Notes: generated by a model from the letters alone, not told the origin. A DNA stretch of 64,000 bases from Porticoccus sp041581635 (GCA_041581635.1 JBFICW010000005.1:26076-90075), one strand, 5' to 3'. Positions 16,868 through 26,817 are shown, numbered from the stretch's first letter. Translations and numbers: made by a program.

Positions 16868-17752
16868 CTATCGATTCAACAGACCAGCTTGTTTTAAAGC
16901 TTCTGCAACTTGTGCATGAAACATAGGCGACAACTCCGTAAGAGGTAAACGGATGGCTTGTTGCATCAACCCCATTTCGGCTACTGCCCATTTCACAGGA
17001 ATTGGATTGGATTGAACAAACATTGCATTGTGAACCGGATCAAGGAGCCGATTGATTTCTCTTGCCTTCTCCGCCTCGCCAGCCAAACCTAAACGACACA
17101 TCTCTGCCATCAACTTAGGTGCCACGTTTGCCGTCACTGATATATCACCGTGGCCGCCCATCAAAATTAATTCCAATGCAGTACCATCATCACCGGAATA
17201 AATGGCAAATCCCTCGGGGCAGGAGTCAATCAATTCACGAGCTCTTGCCAAATCGCCGGTGGCATCTTTAATACCAATAATATTGGGGATTTCTGCCAAC
17301 TTAAAAACTGTCTCGGGCAGCATATCACAGGCCGTTCGACCCGGCACATTGTAGAGAATTTGCGGGATATCCACGGCCTCAGCAATAACTTTGTGATGCA
17401 GATAAAGCCCTTCTTGCGTGGGCTTATTATAATAAGGAGCTACCAGTAAACAGGCATCGGCCCCCGCCTGCTGAGCTCTGCGAGTCCACTCTATGGCCTC
17501 GCGAGTGCAGTTTGCACCAGTACCGGCAATCACGGGAACACGGCCATCGGCATCTTCTACGATCGCGGCAATCGTCGCCATGTGCTCTTGCACATCCAAT
17601 GTTGGTGACTCCCCCGTGGTACCCACCGCTACAATGGCATTAGTACCCTGCTCAATATGCCACTCCACCAAACGCTTAAGGCCGTCCCAGTCCACTTCCA
17701 GACTGCCGGGAATCATAGGGGTTACCAGAGCAACAATACTTCCGGTGATCAT
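16868..17752 (-). CDS. dapA: 4-hydroxy-tetrahydrodipicolinate synthase
   Basis: Condenses pyruvate with aspartate semialdehyde, the first committed step to diaminopimelate and lysine. The 294-aa TIM-barrel protein shows GTTGESPTL (substrate site), LYNVPGRT with the catalytic tyrosine and IIGIKDATGD with the Schiff-base lysine near residue 161. The start at 17752 has a TGAGG Shine-Dalgarno. It is first in the dapA-bamC-MBL unit. Together with dapC, dapD and dapE, most of the succinylase branch is in this window. Confidence 0.97.
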   Translation of the reverse strand: MITGSIVALVTPMIPGSLEVDWDGLKRLVEWHIEQGTNAIVAVGTTGESPTLDVQEHMATIAAIVEDADGRVPVIAGTGANCTREAIEWTRRAQQAGADACLLVAPYYNKPTQEGLYLHHKVIAEAVDIPQILYNVPGRTACDMLPETVFKLAEIPNIIGIKDATGDLARARELIDSCPEGFAIYSGDDGTALELILMGGHGDISVTANVAPKLMAEMCRLGLAGEAEKAREINRLLDPVHNAMFVQSNPIPVKWAVAEMGLMQQAIRLPLTELSPMFHAQVAEALKQAGLLNR

Positions 17753-17853
17753 CTAAAACCTCAATGTTTGTCAAAATTTATGAAGGCGTAATGGTACTTA
17801 CCCACGTCAGGCGGCACAAGCATTAGCTCGTCTTACCGGTAGACCACAGCTTT

Positions 17854-18786
17854 TTATTTCTTCTTTTGGGGATAAGGGCGTAACTCACCTTCGGGGCGTG
17901 TTTTAAAACGACGATGAATCCACATATATTGATCGGGCTGCTCCAAAATAAACGCTTCTATCTTACGGTTAACTGTTTCGGCATCGGCCACATCATCACC
18001 GGTCGGGAAATTTTCCAATGGAGGGTGCACTGTGACGCGATAACCTTGGTTATTGGGTAACCGCACATGGGAAAACGGCAATACTGCAGCATTGCCAATT
18101 TTTGCAAAACGCGCAGTTGCAGTAACCGATGCTGCCGCCACACCAAAGAAGTTGGCGAAGACGCTTTGCTTCCGACCATAATCCTGGTCTGGGGCATACC
18201 AGATTATCCGCCCCTGGCGCAGGGCTTTGAACATACCTCGAACATCCTCTCGGGGATACACGACACCCAAGGGATCACGCACACGTCGCCCCTTGCTCTG
18301 AACATAATCATAAACAGCATTTTTATGTGGCCGATACATGCCATCGATTGAATGCACTGAGGATAATGTTGATGCTCCCACTTCGAGAGTCGTGTAATGA
18401 ATCGCCATCAATAGGGCACCACGCCCTTGCAATGCGTCAATGTGCTCCAACCCCTCTAGTTGGATCAGCTTATTTAAACGCTCGGTTGGCCACCACCAGG
18501 CCATGCCTACCTCAAAAAATGCAATGCCATAGCTGTCAAAATTATCGCGCAACAATTGCTGACGATGCTGCTCATCCATCTCGGGAAAGCAGAGTTTCAG
18601 ATTAATTTCTGCTATTTGCTTGCGGTAGCCCCCCACCCTGTACATGAAGGCACCCAGTTGACGTCCAAGCCACATAATGACCGGATAGGGCAGCATTACC
18701 AGCAACCACCAACAACCCAAACCCAACCAGGTAAGCCAATAACGCGGGTGTAGGTATGTCCCCTGAAATTGATGGTTGTTACTCAT
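17854..18786 (-). CDS. lipid A biosynthesis acyltransferase, LpxL/HtrB family
   Basis: Adds a secondary acyl chain to Kdo2-lipid IVA at the inner membrane. The 310-aa protein has an N-terminal membrane anchor (WLGLGCWWLLVMLPYPVIMWL), the HYTTLEVG motif corresponding to the HxxxxE/D catalytic pair, and the late motif YMWIHRRFKTRPEGE typical of LpxL/LpxP. Which acyl chain is transferred cannot be told from sequence. It is transcribed toward dapA but separated by about 100 bases. Confidence 0.88.
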   Translation of the reverse strand: MSNNHQFQGTYLHPRYWLTWLGLGCWWLLVMLPYPVIMWLGRQLGAFMYRVGGYRKQIAEINLKLCFPEMDEQHRQQLLRDNFDSYGIAFFEVGMAWWWPTERLNKLIQLEGLEHIDALQGRGALLMAIHYTTLEVGASTLSSVHSIDGMYRPHKNAVYDYVQSKGRRVRDPLGVVYPREDVRGMFKALRQGRIIWYAPDQDYGRKQSVFANFFGVAAASVTATARFAKIGNAAVLPFSHVRLPNNQGYRVTVHPPLENFPTGDDVADAETVNRKIEAFILEQPDQYMWIHRRFKTRPEGELRPYPQKKK

Positions 18787-18934
18787 GAATCACCAAGACG
18801 GTTTACGACGTAGATGTACGACATATTTAACGCAAGAAACCAATAGAATAAGAAAGCGCATTATAAGGGGGATGACACAGAAAAGGGATGATTCGCAAAA
18901 TGTTACAGAAAACTTATTCTTTCAACTTTCCAGC

Positions 18935-19168
18935 CTACTCTCTTAACAATGAGTCTAACTGATCAACCAGTTGAGCCCAGTCTGAGTCCTCAGCAAGCGA
19001 CTCTTGGAGGAAGGCCCTCTGTCCATCAGACCAGAACGCCGCCTCGAGCAGGTTCAAATCATCACTTAAGGGCTTGTGAACAGCTATAAATTGCTCAATC
19101 GCACTATTTTGAGATGGCAATCCTAACTGGTCAAACAATGTAGCAAGTGTATGAGCTGTTGTGTCCAT
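18935..19168 (-). CDS. DUF2789 family protein
   Basis: A 77-aa acidic protein whose opening (HTLATLFDQLGLPS) and closing (DWAQLVDQLDSLL) segments match the DUF2789 family, seen in Pseudomonas, Marinobacter and relatives. No signal peptide or membrane segment. Function is unknown. Confidence 0.8.
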   Translation of the reverse strand: MDTTAHTLATLFDQLGLPSQNSAIEQFIAVHKPLSDDLNLLEAAFWSDGQRAFLQESLAEDSDWAQLVDQLDSLLRE

Positions 19169-19255
19169 ACTCTAGTTATAGAAACTGAGCCATAAGAATT
19201 CAATGTTTAACGCAATTCATAGGTTGCCAGCACACCACTGAAAACTTTACTGACA

Positions 19256-19291
19256 ATAAAAAAGGCATCACCGCTACACGCGGGATGCCTT
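19256..19291 (-). terminator. intrinsic terminator after fabV
   Basis: The stem AAGGCATC-A-CCGC / GCGG-GATGCCTT has one bulged base and a TACAC loop. On the minus strand it is followed by six T residues, directly downstream of the fabV stop. Confidence 0.88.
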
Positions 19292-19308
19292 CCTTGAACA
19301 CACCGAGA

Positions 19309-20496
19309 TTAAACCAGGTTTTTTATTTCGACCACGGGGTTTACATCGGCATCGTAGTCAACACCCTCGATCTCAAACCCAAACAGATTCAGAAACTCAT
19401 GTTTATATTCCTGAAAGTCAGTCAGCTCGGCAAGATTCTCTGTCGTAACCTGTGACCAGGATTCTGCCACCTTATCCTGAATTTCAGGGCGAAGCTCCAG
19501 CTCGTCAACTCGGAGACGGCCTTCCTCATCCAGGCGGGGAGTATCACTGTAGAGACACTCTGTGTAGAGGCGATAAAGCTGCTCAATACACCCCTCATGA
19601 CTACCATCTGCCTTCATTGCCTTAAACAACAGCGACAGGTACAAAGGCATAATGGGAATTGCAGAGCTGGCCTGAGTGACAACTGCCTTTAATACAGATA
19701 CCCGAGCATCGCCACCGGAAGCAGCCAGTTTTTCTCGAATACCAACAACTTTTTTATCCAGATCTTTCTTAGCCTGACCGATCGTGCCATCCCAATATAG
19801 ATCCCAGGTGACCTTTTCTCCCACGTAGGTAAATGCCGTTGTTTTAGCACCCTCAGACAGAACACCGGCGTCACTCAGTGCATCCATCCACATCTGCCAA
19901 TCTTCGCCACCCATCACCGCAACGGTATTGGAAATATCTTCGTCACTGGCAGCTTCGAGACTAAACTCCTGAATCTCTTCTTTGTCGGTATTAATACCAC
20001 GCAAAGTCACATCTTTGCCGATCGGCTTCAAGGTAGAATTAAACACTTCACCTGTTTTCGGGTGTTGACGGCGAGGCGACGCCAAGCTGTAAATCACTAG
20101 ATCAACCTGCCCCAGGTCAGCCTTGATGGTTTCTATAGTCTTTTGCTTAATCTCATCGGAGAAAGCATCGCCATTGATGCTCTTGGCGTACAAGCCCTCT
20201 TCTTCGGCAAACTTGTGAAAGGCCGCAGAGTTATACCAACCCGCAGTGCCGGGTTTCTTCTCGGTACCCTCTTTTTCAAAGAATATACCTAGAGTAGAGG
20301 CTCCCCCCCCGAATGCGGCACCAATACGTGCCGCCAATCCATAGCCCGTGGAAGAACCAATAACCAGCACACGCTTGGGCCCATCAATAGGTGCCTGAGC
20401 TTTAATGTAATCGATCTGTGCTTTTACATTGGCTTCACAGCCCACTGGGTGGGTGGTAATACACATAAAGCCACGAACTCTTGGTTTGATAATCAT
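19309..20496 (-). CDS. fabV: trans-2-enoyl-ACP reductase FabV
   Basis: The NADH-dependent enoyl-ACP reductase of type II fatty acid synthesis. The 395-aa length, the opening MIIKPRVRGFMCITTHPVGC, the cofactor-site VIGSSTGYGLAARIG and the Y-x8-K catalytic signature YWDGTIGQAK distinguish it from the shorter FabI. FabV enzymes are intrinsically tolerant of triclosan, a family property. A terminator follows, and it appears monocistronic. Confidence 0.96.
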   Translation of the reverse strand: MIIKPRVRGFMCITTHPVGCEANVKAQIDYIKAQAPIDGPKRVLVIGSSTGYGLAARIGAAFGGGASTLGIFFEKEGTEKKPGTAGWYNSAAFHKFAEEEGLYAKSINGDAFSDEIKQKTIETIKADLGQVDLVIYSLASPRRQHPKTGEVFNSTLKPIGKDVTLRGINTDKEEIQEFSLEAASDEDISNTVAVMGGEDWQMWMDALSDAGVLSEGAKTTAFTYVGEKVTWDLYWDGTIGQAKKDLDKKVVGIREKLAASGGDARVSVLKAVVTQASSAIPIMPLYLSLLFKAMKADGSHEGCIEQLYRLYTECLYSDTPRLDEEGRLRVDELELRPEIQDKVAESWSQVTTENLAELTDFQEYKHEFLNLFGFEIEGVDYDADVNPVVEIKNLV

Positions 20497-20694
20497 TCCC
20501 GATCTCCATAAAGCGCCTGACTAGGCGATGAGTCACTAATAATAAGGCCGACATAATACATTGAAGGGTGTTCCCGACCAAGACATGCCCCTCTCACCTA
20601 CCAGAAACAACCTATAGCCAACACCGACAAAAAGGCCCTTTGTTCTGAACAACGACAACTACTGCTATGATAAAAATAATTATTTTAAATCAGT

Positions 20695-21102
20695 ATGGAT
20701 CACAGCATGTTTCAGAAAGAAGCCATAGCAAAATTATTACTGCGCTTAACGGTTGGTATTCTGGTTTTACTTCACGGAACCGCCAAAATCATAAATCCTG
20801 AAATGCTTGAGCATATTGGCCAGAATCTGTCTGATATAGGTCTGCCATCGTTGCTGGCCTATGCTGTCTACCTAGGCGAGGTGCTTGGACCACTGATGAT
20901 TATCTTTGGGTACAATACACGAACCGGTGCTTTGCTGGTGGTCATCAATATGATCTTTGCAGTCATACTGGTTCACAGCCACCAACTTTTCCAGCTGACC
21001 AATCACGGTGGCTGGGCCCTGGAGCTTCAGGGGCTTTATTTGTTCGGTGCACTGACCATCGCCCTTCTTGGCAGCGGCAGGTATGCCATCAAACCAAGTT
21101 AA
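20695..21102 (+). CDS. DoxX family membrane protein
   Basis: A 135-aa protein with four predicted hydrophobic helices, including LLLRLTVGILVLLHGTAKI and YAVYLGEVLGPLMIIFG, the pattern of DoxX/YphA-type integral membrane proteins. Family members are tied to oxidative stress or sulfur redox, but roles are mostly undetermined. ATG 20695 or 20707 could be used; neither has a clear Shine-Dalgarno. Confidence 0.78.
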   Translation: MDHSMFQKEAIAKLLLRLTVGILVLLHGTAKIINPEMLEHIGQNLSDIGLPSLLAYAVYLGEVLGPLMIIFGYNTRTGALLVVINMIFAVILVHSHQLFQLTNHGGWALELQGLYLFGALTIALLGSGRYAIKPS

Positions 21103-21268
21103 CTCAGTGAAAAATGGCAAAATCAGACGGATCCTACATTAAGGTCGCATTGGTAAATATGTGGCAACCCATGCGCTATCTGATAGAATTCTGCGCCTTA
21201 AATTAATCCGCCCCACCAAACCACACAGGGCGCCGATCACATCATCATTCCACATAGGATGACTTGCC

Positions 21269-22372
21269 ATGAACCTTGCCGACAAAGTGCTGGCTGTTAA
21301 TAACGATTTACCCATCCGAACTGACCGCCCGGTTCACAGTGGCAAGGTTCGCTCCGTGTATTGGCTCACACCCGAAGATAGCCAGCGCCTGATCAAGGAG
21401 CGGGGCTATGATGTCGCCACCGATGCACCTCTAGCGATTATGGTCATCAGCGACCGTATTTCAGCCTTCGATTGTATCTGGCACGGTGAAGGCGGCATGA
21501 ACGGCGTTCCCGGTAAAGGCGCGGCACTGAATGCTATCTCTAACCATTGGTTCCGACTTTTCCGTGAACAGGGCTTAGCCGACAGTCATATTCTGGAAAT
21601 CCCTCACCCTTTTGTGTGGATCGTTCAAAAAGCTAAACCGGTGATGATTGAAGCCATCTGCCGTCAGTATATTACCGGTTCCATGTGGCGCTCTTATGCG
21701 AAAGGTGAGCGAGAGCTCTGTGGAATTCAACTACCGGACGATCTGAAAAAAGACCAAAAACTACCAGAGCTTCTAATTACGCCCTCCACCAAGGGTATTC
21801 TCAAAGGGCTTCCCGGTGTACCCGAAGCCGATGACGTAAACATCACCCGCGCTGACATCGAAAACAATATGGAAGCTTTCAATTTCAACGCCAAGGAGGA
21901 CATCGACCTCTACGAGAAGCTGTTAAAAGAAGGCTTTGATGTTATCAGCGACGAGCTGGCTAAACTGGATCAGATTTTCGTGGATACCAAATTCGAGTTT
22001 GGTTACGTCACCGATAAAACCGGTAATGAAAAACTGATATACATGGACGAAGTGGGCACCCCAGACTCCTCCCGCATCTGGGACGGCCCCAGTTATCGCG
22101 ATGGAAAAGTGGTAGAAAACTCCAAAGAGAGCTTCCGCCAACTGCTGCTCAACCACTTCCCGGATCCGGACATACTGCTCAACAAAGACCGGATGGATGA
22201 ACGCCAAGCCCTGGCCAGAGACAACGCACTCCCAGAATCCGTGCTGATGGAAGTCTCTAAAACTTATGTCTCCATTGCAGAGAAAATAATTGGAGAAAAG
22301 CTGGAATTGTCGGAAAACCCCAAAGCAGAAATTATTAATATTCTCGACCGGCAATTTGGACTAATTGACTAG
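21269..22372 (+). CDS. purC: phosphoribosylaminoimidazole-succinocarboxamide synthase (SAICAR synthase), long form
   Basis: ATP-dependent ligation of CAIR and aspartate in purine synthesis. Motifs include GKVRSVY near the N-terminus, ISDRISAFD, and LIYMDEVGTPDSSRIW. At 367 aa it is the long gammaproteobacterial type rather than the 237-aa E. coli form. In Pseudomonas purC lies beside dapA-bamC-MBL; here it is about 3.5 kb from dapA on the opposite strand. A TAGAAT -10 with a weak -35 about 16 bases upstream lies near 21160-21189. Confidence 0.95.
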   Translation: MNLADKVLAVNNDLPIRTDRPVHSGKVRSVYWLTPEDSQRLIKERGYDVATDAPLAIMVISDRISAFDCIWHGEGGMNGVPGKGAALNAISNHWFRLFREQGLADSHILEIPHPFVWIVQKAKPVMIEAICRQYITGSMWRSYAKGERELCGIQLPDDLKKDQKLPELLITPSTKGILKGLPGVPEADDVNITRADIENNMEAFNFNAKEDIDLYEKLLKEGFDVISDELAKLDQIFVDTKFEFGYVTDKTGNEKLIYMDEVGTPDSSRIWDGPSYRDGKVVENSKESFRQLLLNHFPDPDILLNKDRMDERQALARDNALPESVLMEVSKTYVSIAEKIIGEKLELSENPKAEIINILDRQFGLID

Positions 22373-22390
22373 CCAAAGAACCTGCCGCCG

Positions 22391-22409
22391 GCCCCAGTGC
22401 ATCTGGGGC
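22391..22409 (+). terminator. possible purC terminator
   Basis: A perfect 7-bp stem GCCCCAG/CTGGGGC with a TGCAT loop lies 19 bases after the purC stop, but no T tract follows, so it may be a rho-dependent or non-terminating hairpin. Confidence 0.4.
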
Positions 22410-22469
22410 AAAATCCCCCCTCTGCATATCCGCATCATCCCCCCCCCAAAAAAGTAACCGGATCGTTTA

Positions 22470-23082
22470 CAGACAGAACTCGCAATGCTCCTCGTTGGTT
22501 GTCGCATGGTATATGAGCGAAGCGAAAGACTTTATCCGGACGATTAAAATCGCCCCAAGGGATGACGTCGTGGTCCTCATTATCTGCTTTTTACTGACCG
22601 TATTATTTGATATGACCATTGCCGTGGCAGTCGGCATTGGCTTGGCAGCCATGTTGTTTGTTCGCAGAAGTATCACCCTGACCAGTACAACAAAGATTGA
22701 GACAGACCACGAAGCCTACGGCGACATCTCCGAGAATATTGCGATATATGGCATTAACGGCGCACTGTTCTTCGGTTCCGCCCAAAAGGCACTACAAACC
22801 ATTTCGATGGTCACACCGAATCTTAGGGTTGTGATACTCGATATGTCCGAAGTCAATATGCTGGATATGAGCGCTATTGTTGCAATGGAGTCGATCAAAG
22901 AGAGCCTTGCAAAACAACAGGTCAGTTTAATCATCAATAACTTGCAACCCAGGATGGTGTTGAAATTAAGGCGCGCAGGCATCAGAAATAACCCAACAGA
23001 GATTCAATTCTCGAGAACGCTGGAAGATGGTATTGCCATGGCCAATGAAATACTCCAGCGGCCACCTACGCTTGGGCTGTAA
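22470..23082 (+). pseudogene. SulP-family anion transporter, C-terminal remnant
   Basis: The readable part starts at a non-standard TTG (22495) with VVAWYMSEAKDFIRTIKIAP, then two membrane helices and a STAS domain (VVILDMSEVNMLDMSAIVAM), the C-terminal fifth to third of a SulP transporter. The ten or so N-terminal helices are absent. The preceding bases can be read as the family sequence LAMLLV in another frame, implying a frameshift near 22495, and upstream is homopolymer-rich (runs of C and A at about 22414-22452) with no coding homology. I read it as a deletion remnant of a once-complete gene. Confidence 0.75.
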
Positions 23083-23242
23083 GCATGGCATTCATTCGTA
23101 TCTCCACTTTTTGCCAGACATACATCCACCCCAACCGAGCTATCCATTGATCTAGAAGGGTTTTGCAAATGACTTTTGCGGGTTAATGTACACAGGACAA
23201 TTGTGCATCGTTAACAACCAAATATTTTTTGGAGCCTAAGTT

Positions 23243-23803
23243 ATGGAAGAGACTAAAATTACCGAAGAAATGATTTTTGAATGCTTCGCGGCCGCGTGCA
23301 AATCCGACGATATGACCATGACGGCAGAGTCCTTTGTGGATGTCGAAGAGTATGAAAACAGGGTCATGTACCCTGAGTTTGCCCGCTGGGCAAGTCAGGC
23401 GGGTTATCCTGAGTTAGCGACGCTGTTTCGTAAAGTGGCGGGCGAAGAGAAACTGCATGCCGTATGGCTGAGAGAGCTTTACACCGACATCGGTATTCCC
23501 CGGCGAGGTGAGGATACCCAACGCGCCATTGATGCGCTGGAAACCATCCGGGCCAATTGCGATGCACTCATCGCGTTAAATCCTGAAGGCGTTGTGGAAA
23601 AAGCACTCACTGTTGCGATTAGAGTGGAAGAAAGAGAGTATCAGGAGATTTATCCTCATTTTCGCGATCAAGCGCTAGAGCAGCAAGACGCTAAAACTGC
23701 AGCGGTCTACCAGAAGGTCATCGATTCCGAATGCCAACATGCACACTGGTTTCAGGCTGCGCTGAATGACTTCCGTTCAACCCAAGCCCGGGCCATGGCC
23801 TGA
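23243..23803 (+). CDS. rubrerythrin-like ferritin-family protein
   Basis: A 186-aa all-helical protein with di-iron ligand patterns ENRVMYPEF, GEEKLHAVWL (E-x2-H), EEREYQEIYPHF and SECQHAHWF (E-x2-H). It lacks the C-terminal rubredoxin domain of classic rubrerythrin. Family members reduce peroxide or handle iron. A TTTTTGGAG Shine-Dalgarno precedes the ATG. The UbiA-like gene starts 8 bases after its stop, so they are probably co-translated. Confidence 0.8.
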   Translation: MEETKITEEMIFECFAAACKSDDMTMTAESFVDVEEYENRVMYPEFARWASQAGYPELATLFRKVAGEEKLHAVWLRELYTDIGIPRRGEDTQRAIDALETIRANCDALIALNPEGVVEKALTVAIRVEEREYQEIYPHFRDQALEQQDAKTAAVYQKVIDSECQHAHWFQAALNDFRSTQARAMA

Positions 23804-23811
23804 GACATTAT

Positions 23812-24669
23812 GTGAAGGTCGCTTACACAAACCCTTCAACTATCAAGTGGTGGCAGGCATTTAATCCTGCCATTTACTTGGTGTCCATATTACCCGGGGT
23901 GGCCGTCTGGTTGCTGGCTATCAACCCTGTGTCTCATACCGCATTATGGCCAGCCACTTTTGCCGTGGTGTTACTGCAACATGGCATCAACCTATTCAAC
24001 GATTCTAAAGACTGGCAATTAGGTGCCGACACAGAAAAATACGACTCCTGGATTCATATACATAATGGCAATGTATCCATCGTTTTCTACCACGGGCTGA
24101 TCAGTTTACTTGCCGGAGGTCTTCTGGGCCTGTCGGTTTTGGTCTTACACCAACAACTGTGGATACTGGGCTTTGCCCTACCCCTGGTTATTTTGGGCAT
24201 TCTGTATAACGCTGGACGCCATCCCCTTTCTTACACTGCATTAGGTGAATGGGCCACGGCGCTCTGCTATGGTCCGGGAGTCTTTGGTGGATTATGGTTT
24301 ACCGCAGCACAACCATTTAACGGGGTCACCCTCTTCGGTATAACCGCATTTTCAGCATTTTCCACGGCTCTGCTGTTTTCCCATCAACCGCCACAAATCG
24401 AAACGGATCGCCAGGCAGGGAAAAATTCATTCGCAGTTCGTCATGGAGAATCGGTGACCTATTGCGTATCGACGGTGCTATTCATTACTTCGCTAGTTTT
24501 ACTGGTAATGGCATGTTCGGAATCAAAAGATATTCTTACCCTGATAATCTTTACGCTAGGTGCCACCGCCGCTTCAATGTGGATGACACAAGTTGGGCCA
24601 AACCCAAGACGAATACTGTTGTCTGCCTCGTTGGTTTTTCTGATCAGCTTACCGACCATTTACCTATAA
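23812..24669 (+). CDS. UbiA/MenA-family prenyltransferase-like membrane protein
   Basis: The 285-aa protein has eight or so hydrophobic helices, the first aspartate-rich motif NLFNDSKDWQLGAD and the second-region motif QIETDRQAGKNSFAVRHG resembling MenA's RDxxTDRxxGKxT, although the usual RD pair reads PQ here. It probably prenylates an aromatic acceptor; substrate unknown. The start is GTG at 23812 because the nearby ATG is out of frame. It is coupled to the rubrerythrin-like gene. The substituted motif leaves some doubt over activity. Confidence 0.72.
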   Translation: MKVAYTNPSTIKWWQAFNPAIYLVSILPGVAVWLLAINPVSHTALWPATFAVVLLQHGINLFNDSKDWQLGADTEKYDSWIHIHNGNVSIVFYHGLISLLAGGLLGLSVLVLHQQLWILGFALPLVILGILYNAGRHPLSYTALGEWATALCYGPGVFGGLWFTAAQPFNGVTLFGITAFSAFSTALLFSHQPPQIETDRQAGKNSFAVRHGESVTYCVSTVLFITSLVLLVMACSESKDILTLIIFTLGATAASMWMTQVGPNPRRILLSASLVFLISLPTIYL

Positions 24670-24913
24670 ACAGGTATTTTCAAGCGAATATCAGTAAAAC
24701 AGTGCACTGAAAATAGTCACCCCCCTAGTCACCTTTAATAATTGCTGTCCCTTAATGTCAGATAAATGGCCCAACCTACCCAGCCAGCCAGCTGGCCAGT
24801 TTGTTGTTCCGATGAAGCGGCATATACTGTTTAAACAAGCACTCAGTATTAATTAGAAATTAATAGTGCCTAATGTAGGGCTGAGCGTTAAATGGAGACC
24901 CACAGGCAATCCG

Positions 24914-25693
24914 ATGGACTTACTCAACCAACTAGCTTTTCCTTCTCTTTCTGATCAAGAATACGACAAGCAACTACCTATGCTTCAACAGCAACTGGCA
25001 AGACTTCAGGTTGCACTGTTTCTGCAAAAAAAACGGGCCTTGATTGTGCTAGAGGGAACCGATGCAGCAGGCAAAGGCGGCGCTATCCGCCGAATGATTC
25101 AGTCTATGGATCCAAGGGGCTACCGAGTTTACCCCGTTGGACCGCCTTCAGAATCTGAGGCCGAACGCCATTACCAACAGCGGTTCTGGCGACGCATACC
25201 AAAAAATGGACAATTGGCCATATTTGACCGTTCCTGGTATGGCCGAGTTCTGGCAGAACGAGTAGAAAGGCTTGCTACTGAACAAGAATGGCGGAGAGCC
25301 TATGGGGAAATTAATAATTTTGAAGGTCTGTTATTTGACGATGGCATTATTATCATCAAACTGTTTTTACATATCAGCAAGGAAGAACAGCGAGAACGCT
25401 TTATACGCCGCTGGAAAAACCCGGATAAGCAGTGGAAATTAACGCCTGAAGACCTTGATGCCCACAGTCTATACAGCGACTATGCCGAAGCTTTTGAGGA
25501 AATGCTGGAAAAGACCTCACTTGAGGGTAGAGAGTGGCAGATTATCCCCGCGAATAATAAAAATTATGCTCGGATCTGTGCATTGAGAAAAACCATTGAA
25601 GGATTATCAAAAACTATCAACCTGAATGGCGTAGAAAACCCTTCAAAAGAATTATCGGAACGGGTCAAAAAGCTGTTACTGACAGACCTTTAA
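24914..25693 (+). CDS. polyphosphate kinase 2 family protein
   Basis: PPK2 enzymes transfer phosphate between polyphosphate and nucleotides. The 259-aa product has Walker A GTDAAGKGG, Walker B FDRSWYGRVLAERVE and the lid module with RRWKNPDKQWKL. ATG 24914 is preferred (MDLLNQLAFPSL); a GTG at 24866 would add 16 residues. PPK2 class (AMP, ADP or GDP specificity) cannot be told. Transcribed convergently with alr. Confidence 0.88.
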   Translation: MDLLNQLAFPSLSDQEYDKQLPMLQQQLARLQVALFLQKKRALIVLEGTDAAGKGGAIRRMIQSMDPRGYRVYPVGPPSESEAERHYQQRFWRRIPKNGQLAIFDRSWYGRVLAERVERLATEQEWRRAYGEINNFEGLLFDDGIIIIKLFLHISKEEQRERFIRRWKNPDKQWKLTPEDLDAHSLYSDYAEAFEEMLEKTSLEGREWQIIPANNKNYARICALRKTIEGLSKTINLNGVENPSKELSERVKKLLLTDL

Positions 25694-25716
25694 GCTCTCG
25701 TGCCGATCAACAGAGA

Positions 25717-26817
25717 TTAAATATTTAAATACTCTCTAGGAGTTCGCCTTGGCATCCGGGTTAACAATTCATAACTAATTGTCCCAGCACAGACCGCCAC
25801 TTCATTCACCGGCAAACCCTCACCCCAAAGAATCACTTCATCGCCCAAGGACACACCCGGGAGATCGGTTACATCCACCGTAATCATGTCCATCGAAACC
25901 CGGCCAGCCATTGGACAGCGCTGTCCATTAATTAACACCGGTGTACCATTCGGGGCATGCAGGGGGTAACCATCACCATAACCAATGGCAATAGTGGCAA
26001 TACGAGTGGGTCGATCAGCCTTCCAGGTGGCCGCATAACCAACGGTTTCACCTGGCTGGATATCCCTCAGTGCAATCACCGCAGACTTGAACGTCATCAC
26101 CGGTATCAGCCTATCGGCTTCGGGATGTGATGATGGAAATGGTGAGCTGCCATAGAGCATAATTCCGGGGCGATTCCAATCGACCCTGGTTTCGGGCCAG
26201 CCCAATAACCCTGCTGAATTGGCAAAACTTTTTGGCGCACACATATCGCCCATACCCTGCCTCATTCGAGTCAATTGCACCGCAGTGAAATCATTATTAA
26301 GTTCGTCTGCACAGGCAAAATGAGTCGCTACCACAATACCTCCTGCAACATTGGCCGAGGCTGCCAAATCACGGTAGGTGGAAATCAGCTCATCCGGTTG
26401 TATGCCCAAGCGGTGCATACCGGTATCGACAAAGATCCAGATATTCAGTGGAGAACCCTGTAGCGAAGTCGCTAATCTCGCCTTTAGGATTGCATCCTTC
26501 TGATCCTGATTAACCACTGAAAGAGAAAAGTTCTGTTCAGCCGCCATGAAAATTTCATCTTCAGAAAAAGCACCTTCGAGCAGATGAATAGGTTGTTTAA
26601 TACCCGCCTCTCGCAGCTCAAGAGCCTCTTCGATACAGGCGACACCAAAGGCCGGCACCAAATCCTGTAGTGCTCGGGCAACGGGAACAGCGCCATGACC
26701 ATAGGCATTGGCTTTAACAACTGCCATATTTTGAGCATTGGGGGAGAGACCATTAGCCAACTGGCAGTTGTGGCGAAGTGCTGCCAAGTCGATTAATGCT
26801 TTTGCTGGTCTGGACAT
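25717..26817 (-). CDS. alr: alanine racemase
   Basis: A PLP enzyme interconverting L- and D-alanine. The PLP lysine is in VVKANAYGHG (Lys 35) and the second catalytic residue is the tyrosine in ETVGYAATW. The start at 26817 (MSRPAKALIDLAAL) gives 366 aa; an upstream in-frame extension is rejected. It is the last gene of a seven-gene minus-strand run with dat 70 bases upstream. The association with D-amino acid transaminase suggests a catabolic (DadX-like) or interconversion role, but it could equally be the biosynthetic Alr. Confidence 0.94.
   Translation of the reverse strand: MSRPAKALIDLAALRHNCQLANGLSPNAQNMAVVKANAYGHGAVPVARALQDLVPAFGVACIEEALELREAGIKQPIHLLEGAFSEDEIFMAAEQNFSLSVVNQDQKDAILKARLATSLQGSPLNIWIFVDTGMHRLGIQPDELISTYRDLAASANVAGGIVVATHFACADELNNDFTAVQLTRMRQGMGDMCAPKSFANSAGLLGWPETRVDWNRPGIMLYGSSPFPSSHPEADRLIPVMTFKSAVIALRDIQPGETVGYAATWKADRPTRIATIAIGYGDGYPLHAPNGTPVLINGQRCPMAGRVSMDMITVDVTDLPGVSLGDEVILWGEGLPVNEVAVCAGTISYELLTRMPRRTPREYLNI

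Noticed and set aside
22495..23082. SulP fragment as a functional stand-alone STAS protein
   Set aside because: It begins at a weak TTG inside what is normally a membrane helix region, with a frameshift before it; pseudogene is the simpler explanation, though expression is not excluded.
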